From an uncultured Clostridia bacterium (GTDB lineage: Bacteria; Bacillota; Clostridia; Christensenellales; CAG-138): a DNA stretch of 43,375 nt. Both the position numbers and the translations under genes were made by a program. Below, piece after piece: positions 33,085 to 41,271 of the stretch. The notes below the pieces were generated by a model, which was not told the origin of the DNA, searched no databases, and worked only from the letters and a program-made list of their open reading frames with translations. The stretch is taken from NCBI GenBank assembly GCA_944336625.1, contig CALVLF010000053.1:1-43375 (forward strand), in the 5' to 3' direction. Each line of letters begins with the position of its first letter. Within the stretch, counting starts at the first letter, position 1.

Positions 33085-34173
33085 TCAATAGCCAAAGTAG
33101 GCGCTGATCTCCGTCATCCTATTGCTCTGGGCCACATGGAAAGGACAACGGGCATCGCAGTGACCGCATTGCACGCAGTCGGAGGCATGCTTTTCCAGAT
33201 GAGCATAATGATCCCTGGCCAGGCCATCCCCAGCATTGGAAAGATCATAATATTTATTGATCAGCCCTACGTTCAGCCCGGCAGGGCAGGGCTGGCAATG
33301 ATTGCAATAAACGCAGGCCCCAGTGATCTCCTTGGGCGTAAAGGTGCCGATGATGGAATAGTCCTTTTCCTCCGGGCTGGCGGAAAGGAAGCCAAGCAGG
33401 TTCGTAAGTTCCGCCCTATCCCGCACGCCAGGCAATACGGTAAGGACGCCAGGCTTATCCAGGGCATACTGGATGCATTGGTAGGCCGTCAGAGGGCTGC
33501 CAAAGGGGGAGGTTTTTCCATCCAGCAGCTGGCCGCCGCTAAAAGCTTTCATAACCGAAATGCCAACCCCTTCCGCCGCGCAGCGGCGGTAGAGAGCCAT
33601 CCGCTCCCCCGCACTGCCGATGGCATACTCCCCATGACGGTAATCATAGGCAGGATTGATGCTAAACATAAGCATATCCAGCACCTTTAGATCCAGGGCC
33701 TTTTGCACCACCTCCGGCGTATGGGAGGACATACCGATATGATGGACGATGCCTTCCTTCTGCAGCCGCAGGATATATTCCAGGGTACCCTTGGATTTTT
33801 CCAAATCTTCCAGCTCATCTAAGCAGTGGAGAAATCCAAAGTCAATATAGTCCGTTTGCAGAGCCTTCAGCTGCCAATCTACCGAGCGCTTGATCGCATC
33901 CAGGTTTGTGGTCCAGCCGTATTTTCCGCTGCGATAATCTGCCCCAAAATGGACCTGTAAATAAGCCTTTTCCCGGCACCCCGAAAGAACCCTGCCAAAG
34001 GGAATGAAAACCGCCGCATCTCCAGCAGCCAAATCGAAATAGTTGATACCCTTTTCCAGGGCCAGCTCCATGGTTGCGGCGATTTCTTTCTCCCCAGCCT
34101 GCCCTAGGGTGCTGGTGCCGATGCCTAAAATGCTGATCCTTTCCTCGCCATGCGGCAGCTTTCGATATTCCAT
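33085..34173 (-). CDS. Aldo/keto reductase fused to a 4Fe-4S ferredoxin domain
   Basis: 362 residues from the ATG at 34173 (GGAGC 7 bp upstream); a longer frame to 34263 lies in the leader downstream of the promoter and is not needed. The TIM-barrel aldo/keto reductase domain starts MEYRKLPHGEERISILGIGTSTLG; the expected catalytic region INYFDLAAGDA lacks the usual tyrosine after the aspartate (N-Y-F-D-L-A), as in many of this clostridial subgroup. The C-terminal part has ferredoxin cysteines: CVYCNHCQPCP and CVQCGHCDARCPF. This arrangement suggests coupling of a small-molecule redox reaction to ferredoxin. Substrate is unknown. The gene is monocistronic. Confidence 0.88.
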   Translation of the reverse strand: MEYRKLPHGEERISILGIGTSTLGQAGEKEIAATMELALEKGINYFDLAAGDAAVFIPFGRVLSGCREKAYLQVHFGADYRSGKYGWTTNLDAIKRSVDWQLKALQTDYIDFGFLHCLDELEDLEKSKGTLEYILRLQKEGIVHHIGMSSHTPEVVQKALDLKVLDMLMFSINPAYDYRHGEYAIGSAGERMALYRRCAAEGVGISVMKAFSGGQLLDGKTSPFGSPLTAYQCIQYALDKPGVLTVLPGVRDRAELTNLLGFLSASPEEKDYSIIGTFTPKEITGACVYCNHCQPCPAGLNVGLINKYYDLSNAGDGLARDHYAHLEKHASDCVQCGHCDARCPFHVAQSNRMTEISAYFGY

Positions 34174-34279
34174 GGTGTTGCTCCTTTCCCGCTTCCGTAT
34201 TTTTTCTATGACCGCACTCCTCGTTCCTGTCCGTGGGACGGCATTTGCGCTATTTTTCTGCATCTATTCTGCTTTTGCC

Positions 34280-34308
34280 ATTATACAGCCTTCATCAGCT
34301 TCCGGCAA
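34280..34308 (-). promoter_or_regulatory. Promoter of the aldo/keto reductase gene
   Basis: On the minus strand TTGCCG (34303-34308), 17 bp and a perfect TATAAT (34280-34285), about 105 bp before the start codon. Confidence 0.7.
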
Positions 34309-34329
34309 ATGCTTATATATTATGGCAAT

Positions 34330-34378
34330 CCATAGGCCGCAGCTATGGTTTGCCTGCCAAATGAAAGGCAAACCATAG
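34330..34378. repeat. Overlapping alternative hairpins
   Basis: CTATGGTTTGCCT (34343-34355) is perfectly complementary to AGGCAAACCATAG (34366-34378). Its first six bases can instead pair with CCATAG at 34330-34335. The two pairings exclude each other. There is no T-run on either strand. The element lies upstream of the aldo/keto reductase promoter and outside any gene. Confidence 0.6.
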
Positions 34379-34670
34379 ATCTGGCTGTTTCCAATGCTGT
34401 AAACAATCTCTTGCGGATGGCTTATTTTCCATGCTGTGCATTGGGGAAGGAATAGGGGGGAGACTGTAACAATAACGCACAAAATGGCATAATGCAGCCC
34501 AGGAATGAAGCTTGCTTTTAATTCCTGGGCATTTTTAGCATAACAAAAGCCCTATAACAGTTCGAACGATTAACTTTTTCATGTTAAGCACCTGTTAATC
34601 CAAGTTTTATGTTCCATAGCATCATTATATTGTTCAGCCGGTAAATTAACAAGAAGGGTATGGATGAAGC
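34379..34670. other. Gene-free region with an orphan terminator and GTTAA repeats
   Basis: No credible protein gene. A clear plus-strand terminator lies at 34497-34535 with no gene upstream of it on that strand. After it, GATTAAC (34568-34574), GTTAA (34583-34587) and GTTAATC (34594-34600) form a cluster; the outer two are perfect inverted repeats and the last two are 11 bp apart. Confidence 0.45.
34497..34535 (+). terminator. Orphan intrinsic terminator
   Basis: GCCCAGGAAT (34497-34506) pairs with ATTCCTGGGC (34521-34530) and is followed by ATTTTTAG. No plus-strand gene precedes it, so it may end an unannotated small RNA beginning in 34300-34450. Confidence 0.75.
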
Positions 34671-34935
34671 GTGCGCCTTGGGCACAATCCTGAGAACATG
34701 GCAGCAAGCCGGAAAGGGAGGGAATCCAGCCCCGACCAAAGGAAAAATAACCAAAAGTGCAAATGGGGCGTTATTCGCGCATATTCGGCAAAACTAGTGG
34801 GAATACTTGGAAGGGAGCGAAATTTATGCGGTGAAAAGGATATATATGGCCGCCGCGGAGCCGGCGTCCTGTTTTCCGCCTGCCGGGAGAAGGAAGGTGC
34901 GCCGGCGTGGCATATTTCTTTGCGGAGGACAAGCT
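34671..34935. other. Leader/promoter region of the spoIIA operon
   Basis: No gene. TTCGGCAAA (34784-34792) is one base away from the Spo0A box read in reverse (TTCGACAAA). AAAGGAAAA (34738-34746) resembles a sigma-H -35 element, but a convincing sigma-H -10 (GAAT-type) at the right distance is not seen. Sigma-H and Spo0A control of spoIIA is known in Bacillus. Confidence 0.35.
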
Positions 34936-35277
34936 ATGCAGATAATGACAAAACGAAAAAACGGCCTGCTGATAGCCTCCTTATCCGGAGAGCTGGATCA
35001 TCACAGCGCTTCCCAGGTGCGGGAAGAGCTGGATGAAGAATTGACAATGGATATACAGGAACTAGAGCTGGATCTTAGCGGCGTTACCTTTATGGATAGC
35101 TCGGGTATCGGCGTGATCCTGGGTCGGTACCGGATCCTGCGGGAGCGGGGCGGAAGCCTGCGGATAACCGCTATGAGCGCCTATGTCGGACGGATTTTAA
35201 AAATGGCAGGGGTTTTACCGCTGGTAAGCCAGCAGGAAAGCCAAAGCAAGGGGAAAAGGGGGACAAAACATGCTTGA
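34936..35277 (+). CDS. spoIIAA: Anti-sigma-F factor antagonist SpoIIAA
   Basis: 113 residues from the ATG at 34936, with GGAGG 8 bp upstream. It is a single STAS domain with the phosphorylation loop in LDLSGVTFMDSSGIGVILGR, where SpoIIAB phosphorylates a serine of DSSG (residues 54-57). Unphosphorylated SpoIIAA frees sigma-F in the forespore. The C-terminal extension after MAGVLPLV (SQQESQSKGKRGTKHA) is polar and slightly longer than in Bacillus. The stop overlaps spoIIAB by 8 bases. Confidence 0.95.
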   Translation: MQIMTKRKNGLLIASLSGELDHHSASQVREELDEELTMDIQELELDLSGVTFMDSSGIGVILGRYRILRERGGSLRITAMSAYVGRILKMAGVLPLVSQQESQSKGKRGTKHA

Positions 35278-35710
35278 GAATCAAATGGAACTGCACTTTG
35301 CCAGCATCTCGCAAAACGAAGCCTTTGCGCGGACGGTAGCTGCGGCTTTTGCCACCCAGCTGAACCCCACCATCGAAGAGCTGACCGATATCCGTACGGC
35401 GGTGAGCGAAGCGGTGACCAATGCCATCATCCATGGCTATGAGAATGATCCGGGGCAGACTGTAATCCTAACTGGGGAAATCCAGGGGCGGAGCATTGTG
35501 CTCAGTATCCGGGATACGGGCAGAGGAATCGAGAATGTGGAACTGGCCCGGCAGCCTTTCTATACCAGCCAGCCGAATATGGAGCGAAGCGGCATGGGAT
35601 TTTCCGTTATGGAAGCTTTTATGGACAAGGTAGTCGTGGAATCTTCCCCGGGCCAGGGAACGGTCGTGACCCTATTTAAACAGCTGAGCCAGGAGGATGA
35701 CCATGCCTGA
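35270..35710 (+). CDS. spoIIAB: Anti-sigma-F factor / serine kinase SpoIIAB
   Basis: 146 residues, GHKL-type kinase. The N box is EAVTNAIIHGYEN, the G1 box DTGRGIENVELAR and the G2 box MERSGMGFSVMEAF. It binds sigma-F and inactivates it, and phosphorylates SpoIIAA. The gene overlaps spoIIAA by 8 bases at the front and sigF by 8 at the back, a translationally coupled operon that keeps the three proteins in proportion. The ribosome binding site GGGGGAC is inside spoIIAA. Confidence 0.96.
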   Translation: MLENQMELHFASISQNEAFARTVAAAFATQLNPTIEELTDIRTAVSEAVTNAIIHGYENDPGQTVILTGEIQGRSIVLSIRDTGRGIENVELARQPFYTSQPNMERSGMGFSVMEAFMDKVVVESSPGQGTVVTLFKQLSQEDDHA

Positions 35711-36440
35711 AAGCGGAGCCCTTCCGCATGAGGAAACCATGGATTTGATCATCCGGGCCCAGGCCGGCGATGCGGGAGCACAGGAGCGTTTGGTCGTATG
35801 TAATGCCCCACTGGTCCGCTCCATCGTACGAAAGTATATGGGCAGGGGAACAGAATACGAAGATCTTTATCAGATCGGCTGCCTGGGGCTTGTGAAGGCA
35901 ATCCGGAATTTCAGTACGAGTTATAATGTTCGTTTTTCCACTTATGCGGTGCCCATGATTGCTGGCGAGATCAAGCGCTTCCTTCGGGATGACGGAATGA
36001 TCAAGGTAAGCCGGTCTCTCAAAGAGCTGGCAGCCCGCATAGCCGCCGTGCAAACGGAACTGTCCAATAAATCAGGGCGGGAGCCCGGCGTTGTAGAAAT
36101 TGCCCAGACCTTGGGAGAATCCCCGGAAGATATTGCCATGGCGATGGAGGCCGTCCGTCCCCATGTTTCGCTATATGAACCGGCCTATGGGGAAGACTCG
36201 GAGCCCCGGGTAATCGAACGGATGGCAGGGGAAGAGGATGGGGAAGAAAAGGCGCTGAACCGCGTACTTTTAAAGGAACTGCTGAATACCCTGGATGCCC
36301 GTGAGCGGCAGATTATCCTCTTGCGCTATTTTTCGGATAAAACCCAGAGCGAAATCGCGGGTATGCTGGGCATATCTCAGGTGCAGGTATCCCGCCTGGA
36401 GAGCCGCATTCTACAGAAAATGCGGGAAAAAGCCAAATAA
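35703..36440 (+). CDS. sigF: RNA polymerase sigma-F factor
   Basis: 245 residues from the ATG at 35703 with AGGAGG 6 bp upstream; the in-frame ATG at 35697 touches that site. It is the first forespore-specific sigma factor. Region 2 contains the core-binding YEDLYQIGCLGLVKAIRNF and FSTYAVPMIAGEIKRFLRDDG. Region 3 follows (REPGVVEIAQTLGESPEDIAMAME), and region 4 has the helix-turn-helix KTQSEIAGMLGISQVQVSRLE. The genomic position after spoIIAA-spoIIAB separates it from the similar sigma-G. Confidence 0.96.
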   Translation: MPESGALPHEETMDLIIRAQAGDAGAQERLVVCNAPLVRSIVRKYMGRGTEYEDLYQIGCLGLVKAIRNFSTSYNVRFSTYAVPMIAGEIKRFLRDDGMIKVSRSLKELAARIAAVQTELSNKSGREPGVVEIAQTLGESPEDIAMAMEAVRPHVSLYEPAYGEDSEPRVIERMAGEEDGEEKALNRVLLKELLNTLDARERQIILLRYFSDKTQSEIAGMLGISQVQVSRLESRILQKMREKAK

Positions 36441-36518
36441 TTGGCATGAAAAAGGCCCGCAGGCGGCTGGAAAAGCCCGCATGCAAGCCAGCAAATTACT
36501 ATTAAATTAAGGAAAGGC

Positions 36519-37376
36519 TTAGGCCCGCCCAGCAGCCGTGTAAACCAGCTCCATATGCTCTGCATCCGGAAGATCCCCTACATGGGAAAGGCTGCCATCA
36601 AAATAGAGGCAGGCATGCCCGTCCATATCGTTCCCTGAATAATGATCTTCCCCATGGGGCCAGCCGGAAAGGGAGGCGGCAATATCCCGGCCTTCAATGG
36701 TGACGACTACGGGACGCTTGGAGAAATTATATTCGCCACCGAAGGCGTTGCGGTAAGTTTCTGCATTATAGGCGTCCGTGCATTCCATTTCCGCGTGTTG
36801 CTCCCCGGATACAAAATACATGGAAAAGGTAACGCCGGTATTATAATCGAAGACTGAATAGGCGGTGCCTGGAACCAACAGTTCCTTCACCTCGCTCCAG
36901 CTCACAAGTTCCCCTACGCGCTCTGCTTCGCCCTGGAGGGATTCGCCGATTGGAATTGAAGCGGCGATATCCGCCCGGGATACGTTGTGGCGGAAGAGAA
37001 TATCCATGGATTGGGAACCGATTGTGCCGTCGGCAACCATGGGAGTTCCATCGTCCATGGTATGCTTTTGCTGGAATTCTTTCGCCGCGTCCGCCGTCAT
37101 GGATTGATAGATCCCCGTGGGCTTGAAATTGAAATAATCAAGATCCCGCAGACGGATCTGCACCCGAACCACGTCCTCGTTGGTGGCATTATCCAGGGCG
37201 CTGATGGCGATCAGACCAGTAAAGGGCGTGGTTTCCGGAATGGCAGGCGTCCAGGTAGGGGCAGGGGTAAGGCGGGGCGTGGGCTCCGGCGTTGGAGTTT
37301 CCTCCTCGTCAGCCATGGCGGTGGATACGGGAAACAGGCATAATATACATAGTAAAAATAATATCGCACGTTTCAT
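36519..37376 (-). CDS. Secreted peptidoglycan-binding protein with GHxC C-terminal domain
   Basis: 285 residues from the ATG at 37376, giving a clear signal peptide (MKRAILFLLCILCLFPVSTAMA). A Pro/Thr linker is followed by a PG_binding_1 repeat (VRVQIRLRDLDYFNF, TADAAKEFQQKH, GTIGSQSMDILF) and a C-terminal domain of about 125 residues. That domain is clearly homologous to the end of the 41272-42405 protein: TG(V/L)(T/S)F, RP(V/I)xV, (I/V)AAS, PH(G/M), DGH(A/F)C(L/I), GS and a final His. The HxC element after a PHG resembles the L,D-transpeptidase HG...SHGC site but with the Gly replaced. No ribosome binding site is visible, and the promoter would start the transcript at the ATG, so the message may be leaderless. 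Confidence 0.8.
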   Translation of the reverse strand: MKRAILFLLCILCLFPVSTAMADEEETPTPEPTPRLTPAPTWTPAIPETTPFTGLIAISALDNATNEDVVRVQIRLRDLDYFNFKPTGIYQSMTADAAKEFQQKHTMDDGTPMVADGTIGSQSMDILFRHNVSRADIAASIPIGESLQGEAERVGELVSWSEVKELLVPGTAYSVFDYNTGVTFSMYFVSGEQHAEMECTDAYNAETYRNAFGGEYNFSKRPVVVTIEGRDIAASLSGWPHGEDHYSGNDMDGHACLYFDGSLSHVGDLPDAEHMELVYTAAGRA

Positions 37377-37382
37377 ATACAC

Positions 37383-37412
37383 AGTATAACACAGGCCGGG
37401 GAAGCAGCGCAA
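37383..37412 (-). promoter_or_regulatory. Promoter of the peptidoglycan-binding gene, leaderless
   Basis: On the minus strand TTGCGC (37407-37412), 18 bp and TATACT (37383-37388). The ATG at 37376 lies seven bases after the -10 box, the normal start of transcription. Confidence 0.55.
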
Positions 37413-37464
37413 TGCATCCCATAAAACCCGGACCTGCTGCCTTTTTGCATAGCGGCGAAAAAAC

Positions 37465-38160
37465 TCAGGGCTTATCCGTGGGAATCAGGTTGAGCATGTC
37501 TTCTTCGCCGGCCACGTTGGTATATACCTCAGGTACATCCCCGACGATGATGCTCTCCGCAATAGCTGCCTCCGCAGAAACCTGGATCACCTCGCTGACG
37601 CCTGGCAGGATCAAACGGACGGAGGCTGTAAGCCTAAGGTTTACCCGATATAAGGATTGATTGATGCCGCTGGCCTGCAGATCGGAGGAAAACTCGCTTT
37701 GTACGCTGCCCACTGGCGTAAAGCTGACCCGAATCCCCGGCCCTTTCCCGGAAAGAAAGGAAATGCCTGTAACCGTGCCCAGGGGCACGGTTACGCCCTG
37801 CTCGCCGATCTGCGCAATCCGGTCTTGGGCCGCTTCAGCGCAATCCGCAGCCAGGATGTTCATATTGCGGGTATTGGCCTGGAGCATATAGACTTTTTCC
37901 CCGTTATCCTTTACGGAAAGGAGCTGGGCGTAGGTCGTCTCATCCCCCATGGATTCCAGGATGGCGTCATTCATGGCCCGGGCGGCGATGGAGCGGATAC
38001 GGGCTTCTGCCAGGGCTTGAAGCGCCGGACGCATATTCCTGCTCAAAAGCGCTGCCCCCAGGATGGATAAAATACACAGTGCTACCATAATCAGAGCAAG
38101 GCGCTTCTTGAATTTCCGGAATTTCCTCCGGGGAGAGGAATCGGTTGGCAAAGCGGACAT
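37465..38160 (-). CDS. yunB: Sporulation protein YunB
   Basis: 231 residues. One membrane helix near the N-terminus (LALIMVALCILSILGAALL, about residues 21-39) follows a basic stretch (RRKFRKFKKR), so most of the protein is outside. Family features are the RIRSIAARAMNDAILESM segment, NMNILAADC, VTVPLGTVTGISFLSGKGPGI and the C-terminal SAEAAIAESIIVGDVPEVYTN. YunB is a sigma-E-controlled protein in Bacillus of undefined role in sporulation. An AGGAGG ribosome binding site precedes the ATG. It is divergent from the class A PBP gene with a palindrome between. Confidence 0.93.
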   Translation of the reverse strand: MSALPTDSSPRRKFRKFKKRLALIMVALCILSILGAALLSRNMRPALQALAEARIRSIAARAMNDAILESMGDETTYAQLLSVKDNGEKVYMLQANTRNMNILAADCAEAAQDRIAQIGEQGVTVPLGTVTGISFLSGKGPGIRVSFTPVGSVQSEFSSDLQASGINQSLYRVNLRLTASVRLILPGVSEVIQVSAEAAIAESIIVGDVPEVYTNVAGEEDMLNLIPTDKP

Positions 38161-38210
38161 AGAGACCTCCTGTTCTAGGCAAATCGTAAGGGGTGGGCTG
38201 GCAAAAAATC

Positions 38211-38229
38211 AATAAGTTGTTAACTTATT
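38211..38229. promoter_or_regulatory. Palindrome between yunB and the PBP gene
   Basis: AATAAGTT (38211-38218), three bases and AACTTATT (38222-38229): a perfect 8-bp inverted repeat with a short centre, typical in size for a regulator site. Confidence 0.55.
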
Positions 38230-38238
38230 CTATGCGGC

Positions 38239-38269
38239 CCGGCAGATTATTGAGCTTGACCGGCAGATT
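38239..38269. repeat. CCGGCAGATT direct repeat around the PBP -35 box
   Basis: CCGGCAGATT occurs at 38239-38248 and 38260-38269, a 21-bp period or two helical turns. The copies flank the TTGAGC -35 hexamer. Confidence 0.65.
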
Positions 38270-38279
38270 GTGCTATAAT
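38250..38279 (+). promoter_or_regulatory. Promoter of the class A PBP gene
   Basis: TTGAGC (38250-38255), 18 bp and a perfect TATAAT (38274-38279), about 33 bp before the start codon. Confidence 0.7.
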
Positions 38280-38311
38280 GTAACGGGGAAATTTGCGAAA
38301 GGAACCCATGC

Positions 38312-41260
38312 ATGAAACGCTTTGATAAACACGATAACGATAAACAAAAGAACCTGCTTGCCCGGGGGAAGAGCTCTCCAGAAAATGATACTGCTTCTGA
38401 GGATGGGTGGACGGATATCCTTGAAAGGCTCAAGGCTTGGTGGGGCAGCCTGCGCAGCCGGTTCCAGCGCCGGGAGGCAAAGGGCGGCAAACCGCAGGAA
38501 ATTTTCGTAGAGCGCCGGGGCAATCGCCCCTTTTTATTAGCGCTCCTGTTTACGACCCTGAAAGTTATGGGCGTTATGGTCATTTTGCTCGGCTGTATCG
38601 GCATGGGCCTGGTGATGGGCATTGCCAAAGCCTATATCGATACCACGCCCGAACTGGATACGGCGCAGATCACTAGGAGCGATAGGACCTCGTATATTTA
38701 CGATAAGGACGGAAATCTAATCACTACCTTCGCGGGTATGGAATACCGGGATTGGGCGGATATTGATGAGATTCCGGATATGCTCAAGAATGCCCTGATC
38801 GCCATAGAGGATGTGCGCTTTTATAAGCACGATGGCGTGGATTACAAGCGCCTGTTTTCTGCTGTAATCAACACCCTGCGCAATACGTATACCCATGGCG
38901 GCAGCACCCTAACCCAGCAGCTTATTAAGAACAAGGTCCTTTCCAGCGAACAAAGCTATAAGCGCAAGATTAAAGAGGCGTATTTAGCCATAGAGCTGGA
39001 AAACGTATTTACCAAAGACCAGATCCTGGAAGCTTACATGAACGACGTGAGCCTGGGGGGCTCCAACTATGGCTTTAAAACTGCAGCCATGGACTATTTC
39101 GGCAAGGAAATGGGCGAGCTGACCATTCGGGAATGTGCCATGCTGGCTGGCCTTGTGCAGAAGCCCTATACCACCGATCCTCGCATCAATACCTACCAGC
39201 GTACCCTTACGGACAGCAAGCGGGAAGAGCTGGAGGAGCTGTATGCTTCCGGCGCCATTACGGAGGCGCAATACCGCTATTCTCTGGAAAACAACAACCA
39301 GATGTACGTTACGGACCGGCGTACCAACGTGGTTTTACTGGCCATGTACGAAGGCGGCTTCATAACCAAGGAGCAGTATGAATCCGCTCTGAACGATACG
39401 GTAACCATCATCGAAGAATCCTCCAATAATCAGCTCTATGATATGCCCTATTTTGTGGAGTACGCCATTCGGGACGTCATTACCCACCTGCTGGAGCAGC
39501 GGGGCATGCTGGATACGGTAGCAAACCGGGCCTCCATTGAAAATGAGCTGCGCACGGGCGGGTATCATATTTATCTTACCGTGGATACGGAAATGCAGCA
39601 CGCGGTTCAGGAGACCATAACCAATTGGGATGAATATCCGGAGCTTACGGATCCTTCCGCTGCCATTCGGGTAGAAACCCTGGATAATGGAACCACCATC
39701 GAAACCGTACAGCCGCAGGTTGCGGCTGTAGTGCTGGATTATCATACGGGAGAACTGCGGGCCATCATCGGCGGCCGGGAGGAGCCGGTTATCCAGAAAG
39801 GCCTGAACCGGGCCACCAGCCCCGTGCAGGTGGGGTCTTCCATTAAGCCTTTGGGCGTATATGGCCCCGCCTTGGATCTTGGCGCCTCCCCGGCTACTAT
39901 CCTGGCCAATTTTCCCTCTCCAATCGAGGGCTGGGATAGTGAAAGCGGCTATCCTGCCGTAGGCAGCGAGCGGTATATCGGCCCGCTGACGCTGCGCACT
40001 GGCGTGGTGCAGTCTTTGAACGTAGCGGCAGCCCGGACGCTTCTGGAGCATGTTGGGATCGAACAAGGGGCCGAGTATCTGGCCAATCTCGGGGTGGATC
40101 AAAGCCGGGTCAGCGCCACGGGCAGCGGCCTGGCCCTGGGGACGACGGATATTACCGCCGTGGAGATGGCGGTCGCCTATGGTGCCATTGGCAATGGCGG
40201 GGAATATATCGAGCCCCTTTCCTTTACCCGGGTGGTGGACGATAATGGCAAGATCATTCTCGATGCGGAAACCGTGCGCGACCGCCACCAGGTATTTAAA
40301 ACCTCTACGGCTTATATGCTGGTGGATATATTGACAGAGGCTGTTGAAAGCGGTACGGGCACGAACGCACGGATCGACGGAATTACCGTGGCAGGCAAGA
40401 CGGGCACCAACTCCGACTATTCCAGCGTATGCTTTACCGGTATTACGCCCTATTACAGCAGCTTCGTTTGGATCGGGCACGATTATTATACCCAGTATAA
40501 GCTCAAGGGCAGGGCTACTGGCGGTTCTTATGCAGCGCCGCTTTGGCAGGAATATATGTCCGCCATCCACGAGGGGCTTACAGACCGGCCTATCATCGAT
40601 GAATCCCCCTCGGAGCTGGGCCTGGAAAAATGCACGGTCTGCTCCGTCAGCGGGCTCCTTGCTACGGATGCCTGCTATGCAGACAGCGCTGGCCATACGC
40701 CCGTAACGGATTGGTTCGCCGAGGGAACGGCGCCAACGGAATTCTGCAATATGCATCTTATGACCCGCATCTGCCTGGATTCCGGCCAGCCTGCGTCGGC
40801 CTACTGTACCAATGTTTCCACCTCTTCCAGCGCCGTGCTGATCTTTACGGATTCCATGTATGCGGGCATCGATCAGCTTCTGGTGCTGGAACATATCCCC
40901 AATGCGGTTTGGATCAATATGACTTCCGCTGAGTATGATGCCCTTTCCGCCTCCGGAAGCACTGGTATCAGCGGCACCTGTGCCCTGCACACCCCCTCCT
41001 GGCTGCAGCAGAACAGCTGGGATGCGGACTTGACCTCTGCGCGGCAAACGGCCCAGAGCCTCATCAATCAGGTCAACCAGTACCTGAGCCAGACCCAGAC
41101 TCTGCCGGATTCGGACCGGAATAACCTCGTGCAGAATGTCTACACTCTGCAGAACTATGTAGCCTACGGTACCGCTTCGAACATTCTACGTGCCGTGGAA
41201 GAATTGCAATATACTTACACTGTCCTCAGGGAGGCGTACCCGCCCGTGGGCGCATATTAA
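38312..41260 (+). CDS. Class A penicillin-binding protein (PBP1A type)
   Basis: 982 residues, bifunctional. A basic cytoplasmic segment of about 70 residues precedes a membrane anchor (about 73-105). The GT51 transglycosylase domain has EDVRFYKHDGVD (166-177) and GGSTLTQQLIKN (196-207). The transpeptidase domain has SxxK at Ser509-Lys512 (SSIK), SxN at 568-570 (SLN) and KTG at 696-698. After the transpeptidase come two cysteine-containing stretches (CTVCSVSGLLATDAC; MTRICLDSGQPASAYC), as in other clostridial PBPs, and a Ser/Gln-rich tail. It polymerises and cross-links peptidoglycan at the outer membrane face. It lies upstream of an SH3/peptidoglycan-binding protein (11 bp gap) and opposite yunB, which suggests an envelope or sporulation role. 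Confidence 0.95.
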   Translation: MKRFDKHDNDKQKNLLARGKSSPENDTASEDGWTDILERLKAWWGSLRSRFQRREAKGGKPQEIFVERRGNRPFLLALLFTTLKVMGVMVILLGCIGMGLVMGIAKAYIDTTPELDTAQITRSDRTSYIYDKDGNLITTFAGMEYRDWADIDEIPDMLKNALIAIEDVRFYKHDGVDYKRLFSAVINTLRNTYTHGGSTLTQQLIKNKVLSSEQSYKRKIKEAYLAIELENVFTKDQILEAYMNDVSLGGSNYGFKTAAMDYFGKEMGELTIRECAMLAGLVQKPYTTDPRINTYQRTLTDSKREELEELYASGAITEAQYRYSLENNNQMYVTDRRTNVVLLAMYEGGFITKEQYESALNDTVTIIEESSNNQLYDMPYFVEYAIRDVITHLLEQRGMLDTVANRASIENELRTGGYHIYLTVDTEMQHAVQETITNWDEYPELTDPSAAIRVETLDNGTTIETVQPQVAAVVLDYHTGELRAIIGGREEPVIQKGLNRATSPVQVGSSIKPLGVYGPALDLGASPATILANFPSPIEGWDSESGYPAVGSERYIGPLTLRTGVVQSLNVAAARTLLEHVGIEQGAEYLANLGVDQSRVSATGSGLALGTTDITAVEMAVAYGAIGNGGEYIEPLSFTRVVDDNGKIILDAETVRDRHQVFKTSTAYMLVDILTEAVESGTGTNARIDGITVAGKTGTNSDYSSVCFTGITPYYSSFVWIGHDYYTQYKLKGRATGGSYAAPLWQEYMSAIHEGLTDRPIIDESPSELGLEKCTVCSVSGLLATDACYADSAGHTPVTDWFAEGTAPTEFCNMHLMTRICLDSGQPASAYCTNVSTSSSAVLIFTDSMYAGIDQLLVLEHIPNAVWINMTSAEYDALSASGSTGISGTCALHTPSWLQQNSWDADLTSARQTAQSLINQVNQYLSQTQTLPDSDRNNLVQNVYTLQNYVAYGTASNILRAVEELQYTYTVLREAYPPVGAY

Positions 41261-41271
41261 AGGAGGCAAAA

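Noticed and set aside
34264-34482. 72-codon frame upstream of the aldo/keto reductase
   Set aside because: It would be translated across the strong hairpin and the reductase promoter; there is no ribosome binding site or family resemblance.
36441-36518. Terminator between sigF and the convergent peptidoglycan-binding gene
   Set aside because: The region holds GC-rich partial repeats (GCCCGC, GCGGGC) and a short T-run on the minus strand, but I could not pair a convincing stem.
38256-38279. TTGACC as the -35 box of the PBP promoter
   Set aside because: Only 12 bp separate it from TATAAT. TTGAGC at 38250 gives an 18-bp spacer.
39335-41047. 570-codon open frame antisense to the PBP gene
   Set aside because: It lies inside a complete class A PBP with all catalytic motifs; the antisense product has no known features.
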